DNA from: Priapulus caudatus | Taxonomy: Eukaryota; Priapulida; Priapulimorpha; Priapulimorphida; Priapulidae | DNA length: 26,482 nt | NCBI RefSeq assembly: GCF_000485595.1 | Contig: NW_014577717.1 | Coordinates: 91,443 to 117,924, forward strand | Direction: 5' to 3' | Notes under the pieces: generated by a model | What the model saw: the letters and a program-made list of their open reading frames with translations, nothing else | Told to the model about the DNA's origin: nothing | Databases searched by the model: none | Shown here: positions 10,978 to 20,239 of the stretch, in pieces | Numbering within the stretch: position 1 is the stretch's first letter | Layout: each line of letters starts with the position of its first letter | Program-made: the position numbers and the translations under genes

Positions 10978-11365
10978 TCAACCCTATCTACCCTCTTTCT
11001 TCTTACATCCGGGTCTTCCATTCATTTCTCCTCCGCCCCTCATCAAGCTACCCCCCTTAGCTTCCCCCTTGCCATTCTCCTTCAAACATTTCTTTCTTAA
11101 TCTTACTTCTCCCTATTTCCTACTACTCCTGGTATTTTCGCCTTCGTCACACTTCTACTGGTCTTCCACCTCCCTATACATAACCCCCCCCCCACTTCAC
11201 ACTCTTCTCATACTTCTTATACACCGATCTACTAGCGTATCTCCTTCTTCCTTATATCTTTCCCTCTCCTGTTTCATCATTCTTCGTTGCATCCCACTCC
11301 TCTTCTTCCTCCTCTGTTTGCGCATCTTTCATTTTCTTCCCTTTTGTCATTCACGTTCTGTATAT
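10978..11365. repeat. pyrimidine-rich strand tract
   Basis: Almost 390 bp of the plus strand is dominated by C and T (CTTCTTCCTCC-type sequence) without a fixed repeat period. The frame across it (FSFKHFFLNL-like, Ser/Leu/Phe-rich) reflects composition only. Confidence 0.7.
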
Positions 11366-11437
11366 TAGAGCATTTACTGTATATTATTGTTTTGTAATTA
11401 TGCCCTAGAATCAGAAGTAAGATGTTTGTTTATTACG

Positions 11438-11439
<2 letters not shown>

Positions 11440-11476
<37 letters not shown>

Positions 11477-11516
11477 GTAAGTATAGTAGTAGTAGTAGTA
11501 GCAGTAGCAGTCGTAG
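11440..11516. repeat. adjacent (ATT)n and (GTA)n trinucleotide repeats
   Basis: About 12 ATT units (11440-11476) are followed directly by TAG/CAG units (about 11484-11516). Both are in-frame triplet arrays, so they leave an open frame with runs of Ile and Val that is not a gene. Confidence 0.85.
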
Positions 11517-12396
11517 TCACCCCATTTTCATTACATTGCGAAATATTTTTTCGTAGTGTTAGAGAAATAATAGCTCGTTGTTAAAATTTCACCAGAATGC
11601 TGAAATGTGCTAATTTATATATTACACCTGTGCATGCCACCTACCCTGTATCGTTAATAACGTTTAGTGTACTCTTAATTGCGAGAGGGCGTTCACACAC
11701 ATTGTCGGCGCTTGAGCGCGCGCAGGGAGGTGGTGTAGGCACCTGTACCGTTGAAGAAAGCGAGAGAATGACCAGGGTAGTCGTACGATTTTTTCGAGTA
11801 GAGACCGAAGTGTTCGCAGATCACTTCCTTATTCTCCTTTCCGAAAAGCCAAACAATGTGTACCGATAGACGATAGTAAATGGTTGTGTTTGTTCTATAG
11901 TGCCTTGAATGCCGTGCGCGTTCCGTCAAGAGGAGGCGATAAATGACGTTTGAGTGTATAGCTCGCGCGGGTTGGCCTGCCATTCTGCAACGAAATTACT
12001 TAGCACACAGCAATTACTCAGACTGCATTGTCTTCACTCCTCATAGGCCTACTCATCCACTCATATGTCTGTTGTCTCGGAAACACAGTCACGCGTAAGG
12101 CGGAGTGAGATGGGACGGGTTCACAGATGGACTGCCCCATCGGCCGCATTAATACTGTTGTTTTTGTAATGTAATGTAAGCTGTTTTCTCTTCCCTGCCA
12201 AGTTTGTCCAAATATGATGATGTCATTGTCTCGAAAACTTGCAGAAGAAGTGTTAGAGCTTCTATGCACAAACCGGCACGATTCAGTTTTTCGGTGAATC
12301 TGAATTAGTATGCAATTTCAAATACATCTACAGCCAAAGTCAAATTCGAATTATATTTGATTATAAATTCAGTTTTAATGTGATTTATTTCACTGA
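11517..12396. other. gene-free stretch
   Basis: I see no supported exon or repeat element here. The short open frames on both strands have no recognisable content. Confidence 0.5.
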
Positions 12397-12478
12397 TTAC
12401 GACGACGTCGACCCTGATAATGACGACGCCGATGATGGCGGTGGTGATGATGATGATGATGACGACGACGACGACGAT
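12397..12478. repeat. (GAC)n/(GAT)n trinucleotide repeat
   Basis: GAC and GAT triplets cover most of the interval. The plus strand would read as a poly-Asp run ending in a stop at about 12540; the minus strand reads poly-Val/Ile. Neither has independent coding evidence. Confidence 0.8.
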
Positions 12479-12553
12479 ATTGTTGCTTCTACAGCTGATG
12501 CTACTACCGCTACCACTGGCTGCGCTACTCACGAACTGTAAACGCGTGCGCTG

Positions 12554-12803
12554 ATGCGCGTGCGTGCGCGAGTGTGCGTTAGTGTACATGATGGGTTCAC
12601 ACTATCAGTATGCACGGTAACACTGCTGTTACTCGTGCTGTGTCTGCTACCATACGTATTTTGCGGCATTGCATGTTACAGGGGTGGTGATCATCATCAA
12701 GGGAGGAAAATGGACGAGCTAAACAGCGCAGACATCAGACACGCGTGTAATCGCATGTTTACTGGCTCCGGCAGACGCGTGCCAGTCCAGAATGCCAACC
12801 CGG
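12554..12803 (+). CDS. candidate transmembrane exon, possible 5' part of the SAM-domain gene
   Basis: The frame has an N-terminal basic stretch, then a hydrophobic helix of about 20 residues (TVTLLLLVLCLLPYVFCGIA) and a polar, basic segment ending QNANP. A donor-like CCCG|GTAAAT at 12804 closes it in phase 0, which matches the phase-0 acceptor of the next plus-strand exon at 16071. A membrane protein with a long cytoplasmic tail would result. Against this, the ATG at 12554 has a weak context, the upstream sequence is low complexity, a better acceptor (TATCAG at about 12608) gives an alternative 5' boundary, and no homologue was recognised. If it is right, FKRP lies inside a 3.3-kb intron on the opposite strand. 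RNA evidence would be decisive. Confidence 0.28.
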
Positions 12804-12855
12804 TAAATTTAGTTCATCTACTCCGTTACCACATAATCGCAAGGAATACCAATCT

Positions 12856-12929
12856 GGGGCCTGTTGTCAGAAACATCGTAAAGTTAAGGCATAATGTTGA
12901 GACTAATTTTGTTTCTGACAACGGGCTCC
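12856..12929. mobile_element. hairpin-forming repeat, MITE-like
   Basis: The left arm GGGGCCTGTTGTCAGAAACA (12856-12875) pairs with TGTTTCTGACAACGGGCTCC (12910-12929) at 18 of 20 positions, around a 34-bp loop. Short foldbacks with a GGGCC..GTTTC(T)GACAAC pattern recur in invertebrate genomes, but no superfamily can be assigned. No target duplication was identified. Confidence 0.5.
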
Positions 12930-14236
12930 TGGTAATTAGCGTATGCTTGTATATATACGCGTACTTATAGTTAAGATGCATATAAATGTATGAGTTTTAC
13001 AAACTTAAATTCAGTCATAATTTTAGGTATAATTAGCATAGTATTCAATAACCATGATTATTACGTATGCGTCAATGTTGTTATAAATAATAATATTGAC
13101 ACAGCCGACGATTCCAAGCACACATGTACAGATGTATCGACTTTCTCCTACCCCCTGGTCTTTACTTAAATGGTCAGGCTAAACATTTCGTATCTTTGTG
13201 TGAAGGATGAACAACAGACAAAGCCTGGCAGTGGTGCAGAGCCCCAGGCCCTCAACGGCGCTAAATGCCATCTTACCAGTACCAGGTGCAAGCCTAATCG
13301 GCCTAAGAAACTCGTCTCTTTCCAAGCATTTCGCTCTTAATGGCAAGGAATTTAAACGGCTAGTGTGTGGGCAATGAACCTTGCTTGCATCGGTAAGGGG
13401 AGCCTATAGCTTCAGCTACTAAAATAGTAGAGGAGGAGCAACCATACTACATGCTGAATACATGCTGCAATTTTGATCTGCATTCGAAAACTCATTCGAA
13501 TATATGCCGCTATCGTTCATCGACATCGATGACAGCCTATATAATACGAAAAACGTTTACAATAACGCTTCACTCGTTGATAATAGAAGTCAGTCTTACA
13601 AACGCCCTGACAATAGGTAAGGTGCAGTTACTAATCCACCACTGCAACCAATCCACCCATAAAATATAACCCCGCCTCTGCAGTAACCCATCCACCCCTG
13701 TACTCAGTCCACCCCTCCCCCATCAGAGATTGCAGCGAAAGTTGTGCATGAGTGGATACCACGCTGCGCAGGTCACTTCACACGCTATTCTCAGAACGCT
13801 AGCGCATACGAGTGCCTGCTCGGTGGTTTTGTACGTGTTTCTTCATTAACGCTGCTCAAGTGGTTTCATTGCTGACAAATTTATTCATCTTGTGCACTGA
13901 AGTCATGAGGAACATGGTAGGTATAGTATGAAACTCCAAGCCACTATTTACCAGGCAACCGATGAGTACGTGTAGTATTATGCTCGGTCGCTCCGTGTTG
14001 CTGGGTCAGAGCTGGGACGGGGGATTAGCCATCCCAAATTCCTAGCCAGATTTTGTCTCAGATTGCTCTTGAGTTTTCTTACAGAATATACGTGCCTATC
14101 GTTTCCTTACGTTTTTTGTAACAGAGCCCAACTGCCTCAGTAGTTAAAAAACACTAGATTTGGAATTCGTTATAACCAAACAAAACAAAAATCAAACAAA
14201 AGTTTTGAACACGGCCAATGCTTTCACGAGTAATAA
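12930..14236. other. gene-free stretch
   Basis: No supported exon. Around 13630-13725 the heptamer TCCACCC recurs four times in a C-rich block, a degenerate minisatellite at most. The interval may be an intron of the plus-strand gene. Confidence 0.5.
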
Positions 14237-14242
14237 TTTATT
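14237..14242 (-). terminator. FKRP polyadenylation signal
   Basis: AATAAA on the minus strand, 35 bases past the FKRP stop codon, followed downstream by a GT-rich run (TTTTGTTTGATTTTTGTTTTG at about 14170-14200). This predicts a very short 3' UTR. Confidence 0.65.
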
Positions 14243-14276
14243 TCGCGTGACTTCGCATTCCTCTCTCGTGTATACA

Positions 14277-15758
14277 TCACTTCACCATGCTCGCGTTAGG
14301 GTAGACCGGACGCTCGATCACCCCGGCACCGTACTTCCGTTCGAGAAACTCGCGCACGCGATTGGGCGCGCACACGTCCACACCGCCGAACACTACCTGA
14401 CCGATCGGCTCGAGGAATCGCGCGGGAAACTCACGATCGGCCGCGCGCACCGCCGCTGCCCGCCTCCGCGCCATGCCGCCCTCGACGACGTCGTACAGAT
14501 AGATCTCGACGTGGAGCCGATTCGTCTCGCTGTAGCGCACGCGGATCGTGTTGCCCGCCGTGTCCCCGCTCTCCCACACGTAACCGTCTGCGTCCACCAC
14601 CGCTCCCTCCCTGCACGACACCAGCAGGGGTAGCTTGGCGACATCGTCGGCATTTATTCCCAAGTCCGCGTCGTAATCCCACGGGATGAGCGTGCCGGCG
14701 CGAGCCGCGCCGAGCAGCGCGCCATTGTCAAGCCAGTGGCGCACTCTATGCTGGGCGAGCATCGCGAGAACGTGCTTCGCGGTGATGGTGATGGCGCGCA
14801 GACAGCAGGGCGGCGCCCAGCGTCCCTGCTGCAGAAACCCGGGTGCCGCGTCGCCTACCGTCGCGGCGAAACAGCTCGCGGTATTCCTGTCGCAGCCATA
14901 CCAATCCACCGAGTGGTTGGCGTGTGTCACCTTCTTAATGCCGGCGAGTCGGTGAAACGCTGCCAACTCTTTCCTCTGCTGCTGCGTCCCAGAGACGAGC
15001 GGGTTCTTCCTTAATAGTAGGACATCGTCGCAGAGGTGAATGCTCATGTTGAGCATCGCCGCTTCCACGAACAAGCTATGCGGAAACGGCCGCGCAAACG
15101 GCCACGTCAGCCTCAAGATGGCCGCCTTGGTTGTCACGACGACGGGCACTCCCAGGAAGTAATTGCACTCGGCTGCGCTGAGGCGCGGTAGGGAGAGGGT
15201 CATGCTCCATTCACGCGGGGATAGCCGCAACACTTCACATGACTCCTCGTCCTCGTCGGTTCCTTCTTCTGTTGGCACGACGACGATGTCGTGAGGTCCA
15301 GCGACGAGATGTCTTATCGACTTCTCGACCATGTCGGGCGACACCAGCCTCGTCCCGTCGCCAACGACGACGACATACTCCGTCTCGATGAACCGTGCCG
15401 CATCACTCTCGTGATGCGGTTGCCCGGCATCCAGCACAGCGATGGTGACAAGATGCTGCAGACTTTTCGGGAGGGTGATGGGAGGATGTGTGCCATGGTC
15501 GGAGAGGATGAGCCCTCTCGCGTCCAAAATGCTCCCGAGAATTTTCTGGAACGTTTTGACTATGCTGTTCTCGTGCGGATCAAAGTTTCGCATGACGATC
15601 GTCACCTTGCCTCGCTCTGCATGTACCCTTGCTCCAAGCTTAGTGGCATCCATGTTGTTAAATGCGTCTGGACGCAGACGAATAATGTAGAGCAGAACTA
15701 AGATGTAAACTAGCAGGGCCACGCCAACGAGAAGTAAGACGCGTCTGAACTTTGTCAT
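14277..15758 (-). CDS. FKRP: fukutin-related protein, ribitol-5-phosphate transferase
   Basis: The 493-residue product is almost exactly the length of vertebrate FKRP (about 495). In that family the enzyme adds the second ribitol-5-phosphate, from CDP-ribitol, to the matriglycan-priming O-mannosyl glycan of alpha-dystroglycan in the Golgi. What the sequence shows: a type II signal anchor at residues 6-26; a stem and N-terminal domain (about 50-280, with VTIVMRNFD..ENSIVK); four cysteines at 289, 296, 318 and 319, matching the family's zinc-binding set; and the LicD-type catalytic motif NGALLGAARAGTLIPWDYD at 345-363 with acidic residues D361, D363 and D365. The C-terminal block (RYSETNRLHVEIY; EFPARFLEP; APN..R.FLE.KYG.GVIE.P.YPN) also fits FKRP rather than fukutin. 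NxS/T sites are at 237, 281 and 488. A single uninterrupted coding exon is typical of the gene. The start precedes the anchor directly; purine at -3. Confidence 0.95.
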   Translation of the reverse strand: MTKFRRVLLLVGVALLVYILVLLYIIRLRPDAFNNMDATKLGARVHAERGKVTIVMRNFDPHENSIVKTFQKILGSILDARGLILSDHGTHPPITLPKSLQHLVTIAVLDAGQPHHESDAARFIETEYVVVVGDGTRLVSPDMVEKSIRHLVAGPHDIVVVPTEEGTDEDEESCEVLRLSPREWSMTLSLPRLSAAECNYFLGVPVVVTTKAAILRLTWPFARPFPHSLFVEAAMLNMSIHLCDDVLLLRKNPLVSGTQQQRKELAAFHRLAGIKKVTHANHSVDWYGCDRNTASCFAATVGDAAPGFLQQGRWAPPCCLRAITITAKHVLAMLAQHRVRHWLDNGALLGAARAGTLIPWDYDADLGINADDVAKLPLLVSCREGAVVDADGYVWESGDTAGNTIRVRYSETNRLHVEIYLYDVVEGGMARRRAAAVRAADREFPARFLEPIGQVVFGGVDVCAPNRVREFLERKYGAGVIERPVYPNASMVK

Positions 15759-16070
15759 TACTACAGCTCCTCACTGCAGCTTTCCAGTGCTTCTCAATTT
15801 TCTGTCCAGTGCATAACACACCTGAAGCGGTAAAAAAGCCAACATGAAATTATAAAACGATCGATGATGCACAGAGTAAACCAGTAAATGCAAAACTATC
15901 AATCGCAGTACAGTCAAAACTACGTATAAGGGTCACTCAACAGAAATGCCCAGTTTCCTTTACAGGTGTCCAGACAGGTGTCCAATCTATAAAGGTTATT
16001 GTTAATGTTAATACACGTTTGACTGCAAATATTTTACAGGTCAGTATACGAGTGTTTGTTTTTCTCTCAG
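15759..16070. other. short gap between FKRP start and the SAM-gene acceptor
   Basis: It holds the FKRP 5' flank on one side and, ending at 16070, the acceptor TTTGTTTTTCTCTCAG of the plus-strand gene. Two tandem 12-bp units ACAGGTGTCCAG/A lie at 15962-15985. No other coding signal is visible. Confidence 0.6.
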
Positions 16071-16953
16071 GATGGACAGGTTAACCCGGCCTATGTTGCT
16101 GAGAGTGCGCCACATCGGCACAGCCAGCGCGGCGAGCGCAACATCTCCACTGCACCACCAGCATCGGGGAGAAGCCACGCCACACAGAGCCCCAGCCACG
16201 GCGGCACCCCGCGCTCACACACGCCGAACAGTCGCACCTCGACGCCACACAGCGCGCGCGCGAGGGATTCCAACGGCCGCACGCCAACGCACGACACGAC
16301 GAGAGATCCTCCGGCGAACGGTCACAGCATGATCCTCGAGCCGGACGTGATGTACCCGCACCCGCAGCGCTCGCCGCCGCCGCGCCCCGCCGCAAAATCC
16401 GACCCGGCGCGTCACTCCTTCGGCCAGGACAAGCACGCGCGCCACGACAACACGCATCGCGCACACCCGCTCGCGCCCGCGTCTGCGGAGGACTTCACAG
16501 TCCACCCGACATCGCACAAGCACGACGTCATCGTCGTCGACAACCGTCGCAGTTCCTCCCAGGGGGCCCCGCTCGGCCGCAAGCTGCCCGGCAGGGTGCC
16601 GACGCCACTCGCGACGCTGCTCGACAAAACCTCGAAGGGCTTCACGGAGAATCCGGCGTGGCGACGGCAGCACAGCGAGGACAGCGAGGGATCGTCGCTC
16701 TCACCGCCGCTGCCTCCGCTCTCTCCCGGCGACTCGGGGTCGTCCGACGACGACTCGCTTGACCCCAAGCGCCGTGGCCACCAGCGAGGGCAGTACCGGA
16801 CGTCGCGACTCACGCCGGACATTCTTGATGCGACGCCGCGGAAGGAGTCGGGGAAGAAGATGAAGCGAGTGCCCAGCATCACGGCAATCCCAAAGAAGAC
16901 TGCGGGGGTGGACAAGCCGAAGAGGAGACGAGCGAAAAAGTCGCAACACATCA
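16071..16953 (+). CDS. SAM-domain protein, exon A (disordered region)
   Basis: First supported exon of a plus-strand gene whose six supported exons give 567 residues (incomplete N-terminus). It follows the acceptor TTTTTCTCTCAG and reads D-G-Q-V-N-P-A-Y-V in phase 0, so a 5' exon must precede it. The 294 encoded residues look intrinsically disordered: Ser/Thr/Pro/His-rich, with a proline tract (SPPLPPLSPG), an acidic-serine stretch (SGSSDDDSLD), and a basic cluster KPKRRRAKK at 282-290 that could be nuclear-localising or membrane-proximal. It is far more GC-rich than the flanking introns. The donor ATCA|GTGAGT leaves one base of a codon, completed exactly by the next exon. I do not recognise the family from this part; the long frames on the opposite strand are composition effects. 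Confidence 0.75.
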
Positions 16954-17268
16954 GTGAGTGTTTTTTGTTCACGTTGTTTCGAACAAAACTGTTTTTTGCT
17001 TGCGCAGTTTAGACTAGGCGAGGGCTGATACGATCGCAGAACGTAAACACATCTTGGGTTATCTGCACTTTGCTATCATCACACGTTGTCAGAGGCTAGA
17101 TGCTAGTGGGTGCATGAATTCACAACAAACTAGCGAATTAGCTATCACCATCATGCTTGGGGCAAAATCTACACTTTCGCTGCATAAAAGTTCAAAGTTA
17201 ATACTAAATAATAAAGGAGATATGGAAAAAGAGATACATAATTGGATAAATCACTCTTGTTTTGGCAG

Positions 17269-17459
17269 ATATTTCCAGTCTGATGAATAACAGCTCACCA
17301 AATGCGGGGCCAAACGCAGAGCATTTGGAGATCGACTACTCAGGCAGCAGTTCTGAGGATGGCAGCTACACCAGTGGACATTGCACAAGCGACTCTGAAG
17401 AACCAAAGCTGCGCAAACAGATGGATGGCATGGAGACCATGTATAGTGAACTGCTCAGG
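17269..17459 (+). CDS. SAM-domain protein, exon B
   Basis: The acceptor TTGTTTTGGCAG precedes the exon. Its first two bases complete an Asn codon with the carried base, and it ends in phase 0 at AGG|GTAAGG. It encodes residues 295-358: an Asn/Ser-rich acidic start (DYSGSSSEDGSYTSG), then a charged amphipathic segment (KLRKQMDGMETMYSELLR) that begins a predicted coiled coil continuing into the next exon. Intron sequence after it quickly runs into a stop, consistent with this donor. Confidence 0.75.
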
Positions 17460-17831
17460 GTAAGGACCCAACTAGCTGTTATAGGTACCGTACCCATCGT
17501 ATCAAATACCCCCAACATCTGGTCAATAAAATGTTCATAATATAAGGTGCTTCCTATCCATGAAAAACTTTGTAAAATGAAGTCCAGAATATCTACAAAT
17601 TAAAATAAAACATGTAAAATAAAGTCCCAAACGTTCAAGTGCTTATGATGATGAAGTGTATTGACTTTGGTTTGGTGCAAGTTGTTTTTGTTTTGAAGCA
17701 TGCACTGGTCAGGTACTATAGTCATACAGGTGTGAGCTGTAGTTTTAACTACTGTGACATTACACCGAATAAACTGTACAGTTGGCTCACTGAATGCATC
17801 TAACGTGTGGAATAATTTATGGGTATTGCAG

Positions 17832-17962
17832 ACGATGGGAGTGAAGGCAGATGTACTACAGAAAGTCCAACATAACATCAGGAATGCACAAGTTCAGGGA
17901 GAAGGTCAAGATAAGAAGTCCTCAGGATTAGTCATGCAACACCAGCGCTCTAAAGACGTTAG
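17832..17962 (+). CDS. SAM-domain protein, exon C
   Basis: Follows the acceptor GGGTATTGCAG in phase 0 and ends at TTAG|GTAGAT with two bases carried over. It encodes residues 359-401: GVKADVLQKVQHNIRNAQ, helical and probably still coiled-coil, then a polar linker. It has no stop before its donor and joins in frame on both sides, the main argument that it is a real exon. Confidence 0.65.
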
Positions 17963-18388
17963 GTAGATATAAATGTATTAAGCCTGTTACGGTGCTACCA
18001 CAGCAAAGCATAGGATAAACACCAACTACCGATTTTCCTCTCCTGTGGAGCATTGTTTGTGATATGGTGTTTATATCTTTTGTGTGCTTACTTTACTACG
18101 TATTACATTAGCACTGAAAGCTCTATTAATTGTAAACAATATTTTTGGATATTTAGTCACGCATGGCAGAATTTTGTAACAGAGAGCCATGCAGATGCCT
18201 GTGCAGGTCAAATAATAATTTTCAACAAATTACAGAGCTGATTCTGATCTTTTATGGTACATACTTTCCAACAACTAACATTTTTATTATTTCTATTTTT
18301 ATTTATGATTATTTATTACGGTTAATATAAACGTAAAAAAGAGATTTTTAACATCAATTTTCAACACGTGACACGTTTGTATGTGCAG

Positions 18389-18640
18389 AGCAGTGAACAG
18401 GAGGTTTTCGCGGCTGGAGTCGCACGTCGTCACACTGGCTCGCAGCGTCGCGCACCTCTCCTCGGAGATGCGCTCGCAGAATCTCATCGTCACGGAGATG
18501 GACAACCTGAAGAAGGAGCTGAAGGAGTTGGAGATCACGAAGCCGCGTGGCACCGTCGCCGGTCACAGAAACGACGTGCAGAACTTTCGCCAGGTGCTGC
18601 CCGGCCTGACGAATCCCTACAGGGTGCAGAAGCTATCAAA
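18389..18640 (+). CDS. SAM-domain protein, exon D (coiled coil)
   Basis: The acceptor TTTGTATGTGCAG gives one base that completes an Arg codon. It ends at TCAAA|GTAAGC with two bases carried. Residues 403-485 contain a clear heptad-type helix, SRLESHVVTLARSVAHLSSE to KKELKELE (about 409-450), then a conserved-looking linker with FRQVLPGLTNPYRVQKLSK leading into the SAM domain. The end of this exon and its donor are duplicated, in decayed form, 120 bp downstream in the intron. Confidence 0.8.
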
Positions 18641-18900
18641 GTAAGCGCATCGTAAACAAAGCAATCACGTGAAGGGGAATTATCCCTTAATGGCCTCGCC
18701 AACTGTTGTTGAGATCTCATGAGTTCATGAATCCCTCTACAGTGTGCGGACGTTATAAAAGTGATTGAGTCGTAAACAAAGCAATCACATGAAGGTGAAT
18801 TATCCTCTAACAGGACTAACTGTTGTTGAGAAAAGTCAGTATTTAGTAAGCAACATTCATGTGAATGAAATTCAGCTAACAGTTGTCGAGATCATTTGAG
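18608..18900 (+). repeat. tandem duplication across the exon D / intron boundary
   Basis: Copy 1 (about 18608-18720) spans the last 33 coding bases, the donor and the first 80 intron bases. Copy 2 (about 18728-18835) lies exactly 120 bp further on: GAATCCCTACAGGGTGCAGA against ATCCCTCTACAGTGTGCGGA, then an identical run CGTAAACAAAGCAATCAC. A partial third copy (about 18855-18900) repeats the GTGAAT..CTAACAGTTGT.GAGAT portion. Copy 2's donor has become AAAA|GTGATT. Confidence 0.8.
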
Positions 18901-19055
18901 TCTGTATCATTGGCTGTCCATAACAATCACTGTGTCTACGGAGTATGGTCGCCAGAGTTTTAATTGGAATATTTTTTGGAAGGGGGAGCGTATCAAGCGA
19001 ATATATCTATAAGTTTACGTTTCATTACACTTGTGTTCACTTTTTCACCCTGCAG

Positions 19056-19113
19056 GTTCTTTGGTGAAAATCCACCATTGTTGCACATATTCATGAAGAA
19101 GCTAGGCTATGAG
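19056..19113 (+). CDS. SAM-domain protein, exon E (start of SAM domain)
   Basis: A 58-base exon between the acceptor CTTTTTCACCCTGCAG and the donor GAG|GTAATC. The first base completes Lys; then FFGENPPLLHIFMKKLGYE follows, ending in phase 0. This is helix 1 of a SAM domain and joins exactly to the last exon. Confidence 0.85.
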
Positions 19114-19610
19114 GTAATCATCACTACGGGATATGTTACTTTTCTGTCAAACCTAATCCCATGCAAAGGTTGAGGAAGGTTACAAAACAACATAAGCCAA
19201 CAAGACCATAGAGTGGGGATAGAACTTGACCAGAATGTCTTAAACAACCACCATCTTACCTTGATAATCATGTTTATATGTAAATGAATACATTCCTCAC
19301 ACATATTCCTGACATTACACCTTCCACTATATGCACGACTTCATCCATCCACACTACTATGCACAATTTAATATGTATATATATTACTGTCTCTCTTGTT
19401 TATATAAATGTTTGATTACTGACAAATGCCCATATATATGAACCCCATCACCACGCCAAACAAGCTATTTTGGAACAAATCTGCAAAACAACAAGCTATA
19501 CTGGGTCGAAGGTATTAGAGATATTGAAGTTTGTTTTTGTAGAAGAGGGCATTATTGAACTAACAGTCTCAGGATTCCTGATCTAAACAACATTTCTCAT
19601 GATTTTGCAG

Positions 19611-19799
19611 AAGTACATTCCACTGTTTGAGAATGAGAAGATCACGATGGTGGAAATACCATACTTAGACGAGAAAAGGCTGGAGAAGATTGGCATCCCA
19701 ATGGGACCTAGGCTCCGTATCGTCCAGGAGGCACAGATGTCCTTCCAACAGGAGACAGGAATGATCCCTGAACCAGGCACAAATGTGTACTTCATATGA
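19611..19799 (+). CDS. SAM-domain protein, terminal exon (rest of SAM domain)
   Basis: After the acceptor CATGATTTTGCAG it reads KYIPLFENEKITMVEIPYL, DEKRLEKIGIPMGPRLRIVQ and ends at TGA. Together with exon E this gives a complete sterile alpha motif at about residues 491-550: the L..Y...F..E.I....L..L.E..L...GI..GPR..I pattern with the conserved G-P-R turn. SAM domains mediate homo- or hetero-oligomerisation, and sometimes RNA or lipid binding; the partner here is unknown. The C-terminus NVYFI fits a class II PDZ ligand (hydrophobic at 0 and -2). The order disordered tail, coiled coil, C-terminal SAM suggests a scaffold, but I cannot name an orthologue. Confidence 0.88.
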   Translation, partial: KYIPLFENEKITMVEIPYLDEKRLEKIGIPMGPRLRIVQEAQMSFQQETGMIPEPGTNVYFI

Positions 19800-19918
19800 T
19801 GGGGCAGTGTTTCGTGACCTGAGAACCAATCTCTACTTCATATAATGATAGAAGATCCCTAAACTGGACACCAAATCATACACCACATATGATGACACAT
19901 TTTCCTCCAATAAAGCAC

Positions 19919-19924
19919 TAGTGG
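19919..19924 (+). terminator. proximal polyadenylation signal of the SAM gene
   Basis: AATAAA 120 bases after the stop codon. It lacks an obvious GT-rich element right after it, so it may be a minor site. Confidence 0.35.
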
Positions 19925-20197
19925 TTACTTCATATGACGGTAGAATAATTATCTCTGGACTCAGGAACCAGGCATAGTGCATATTAATACAGTCAAAAAC
20001 CTGTACATGAGGGCAACTCAAGGGAAACTCCGTGTGGAAAAACTATATCCTCCTATGGACAGGAGTCCATTTTACAAAGTGAACCACTCACAAAATACAG
20101 AAATTTGCAGTGAACCCATGATTGGTGTAGGATCCAAACGTGTATTGCATTCCAGAATATAGGGACTGGTGATACAGCAATATATCTATCTGCCTGC

Positions 20198-20203
20198 AAT
20201 AAA
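20198..20203 (+). terminator. distal polyadenylation signal of the SAM gene
   Basis: AATAAA about 400 bases after the stop, followed at the expected distance by a GT/T-rich stretch (TTGTGGGGAATGTTATTTTAAGTTG). This is the better candidate for the 3' end, giving a 3' UTR of about 420 bases. Confidence 0.5.
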
Positions 20204-20239
20204 AGCGTTATTTTGTAAATTACATTGTGGGGAATGTTA

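Noticed and set aside
14160-15701. Plus-strand frames antisense to FKRP
   Set aside because: Shadows of the GC-rich FKRP coding exon, whose own frame is strongly supported.
16412-16972. 186-codon minus-strand frame opposite the SAM-gene exon
   Set aside because: Shadow frame in GC-rich coding sequence; the plus frame has matching splice phases.
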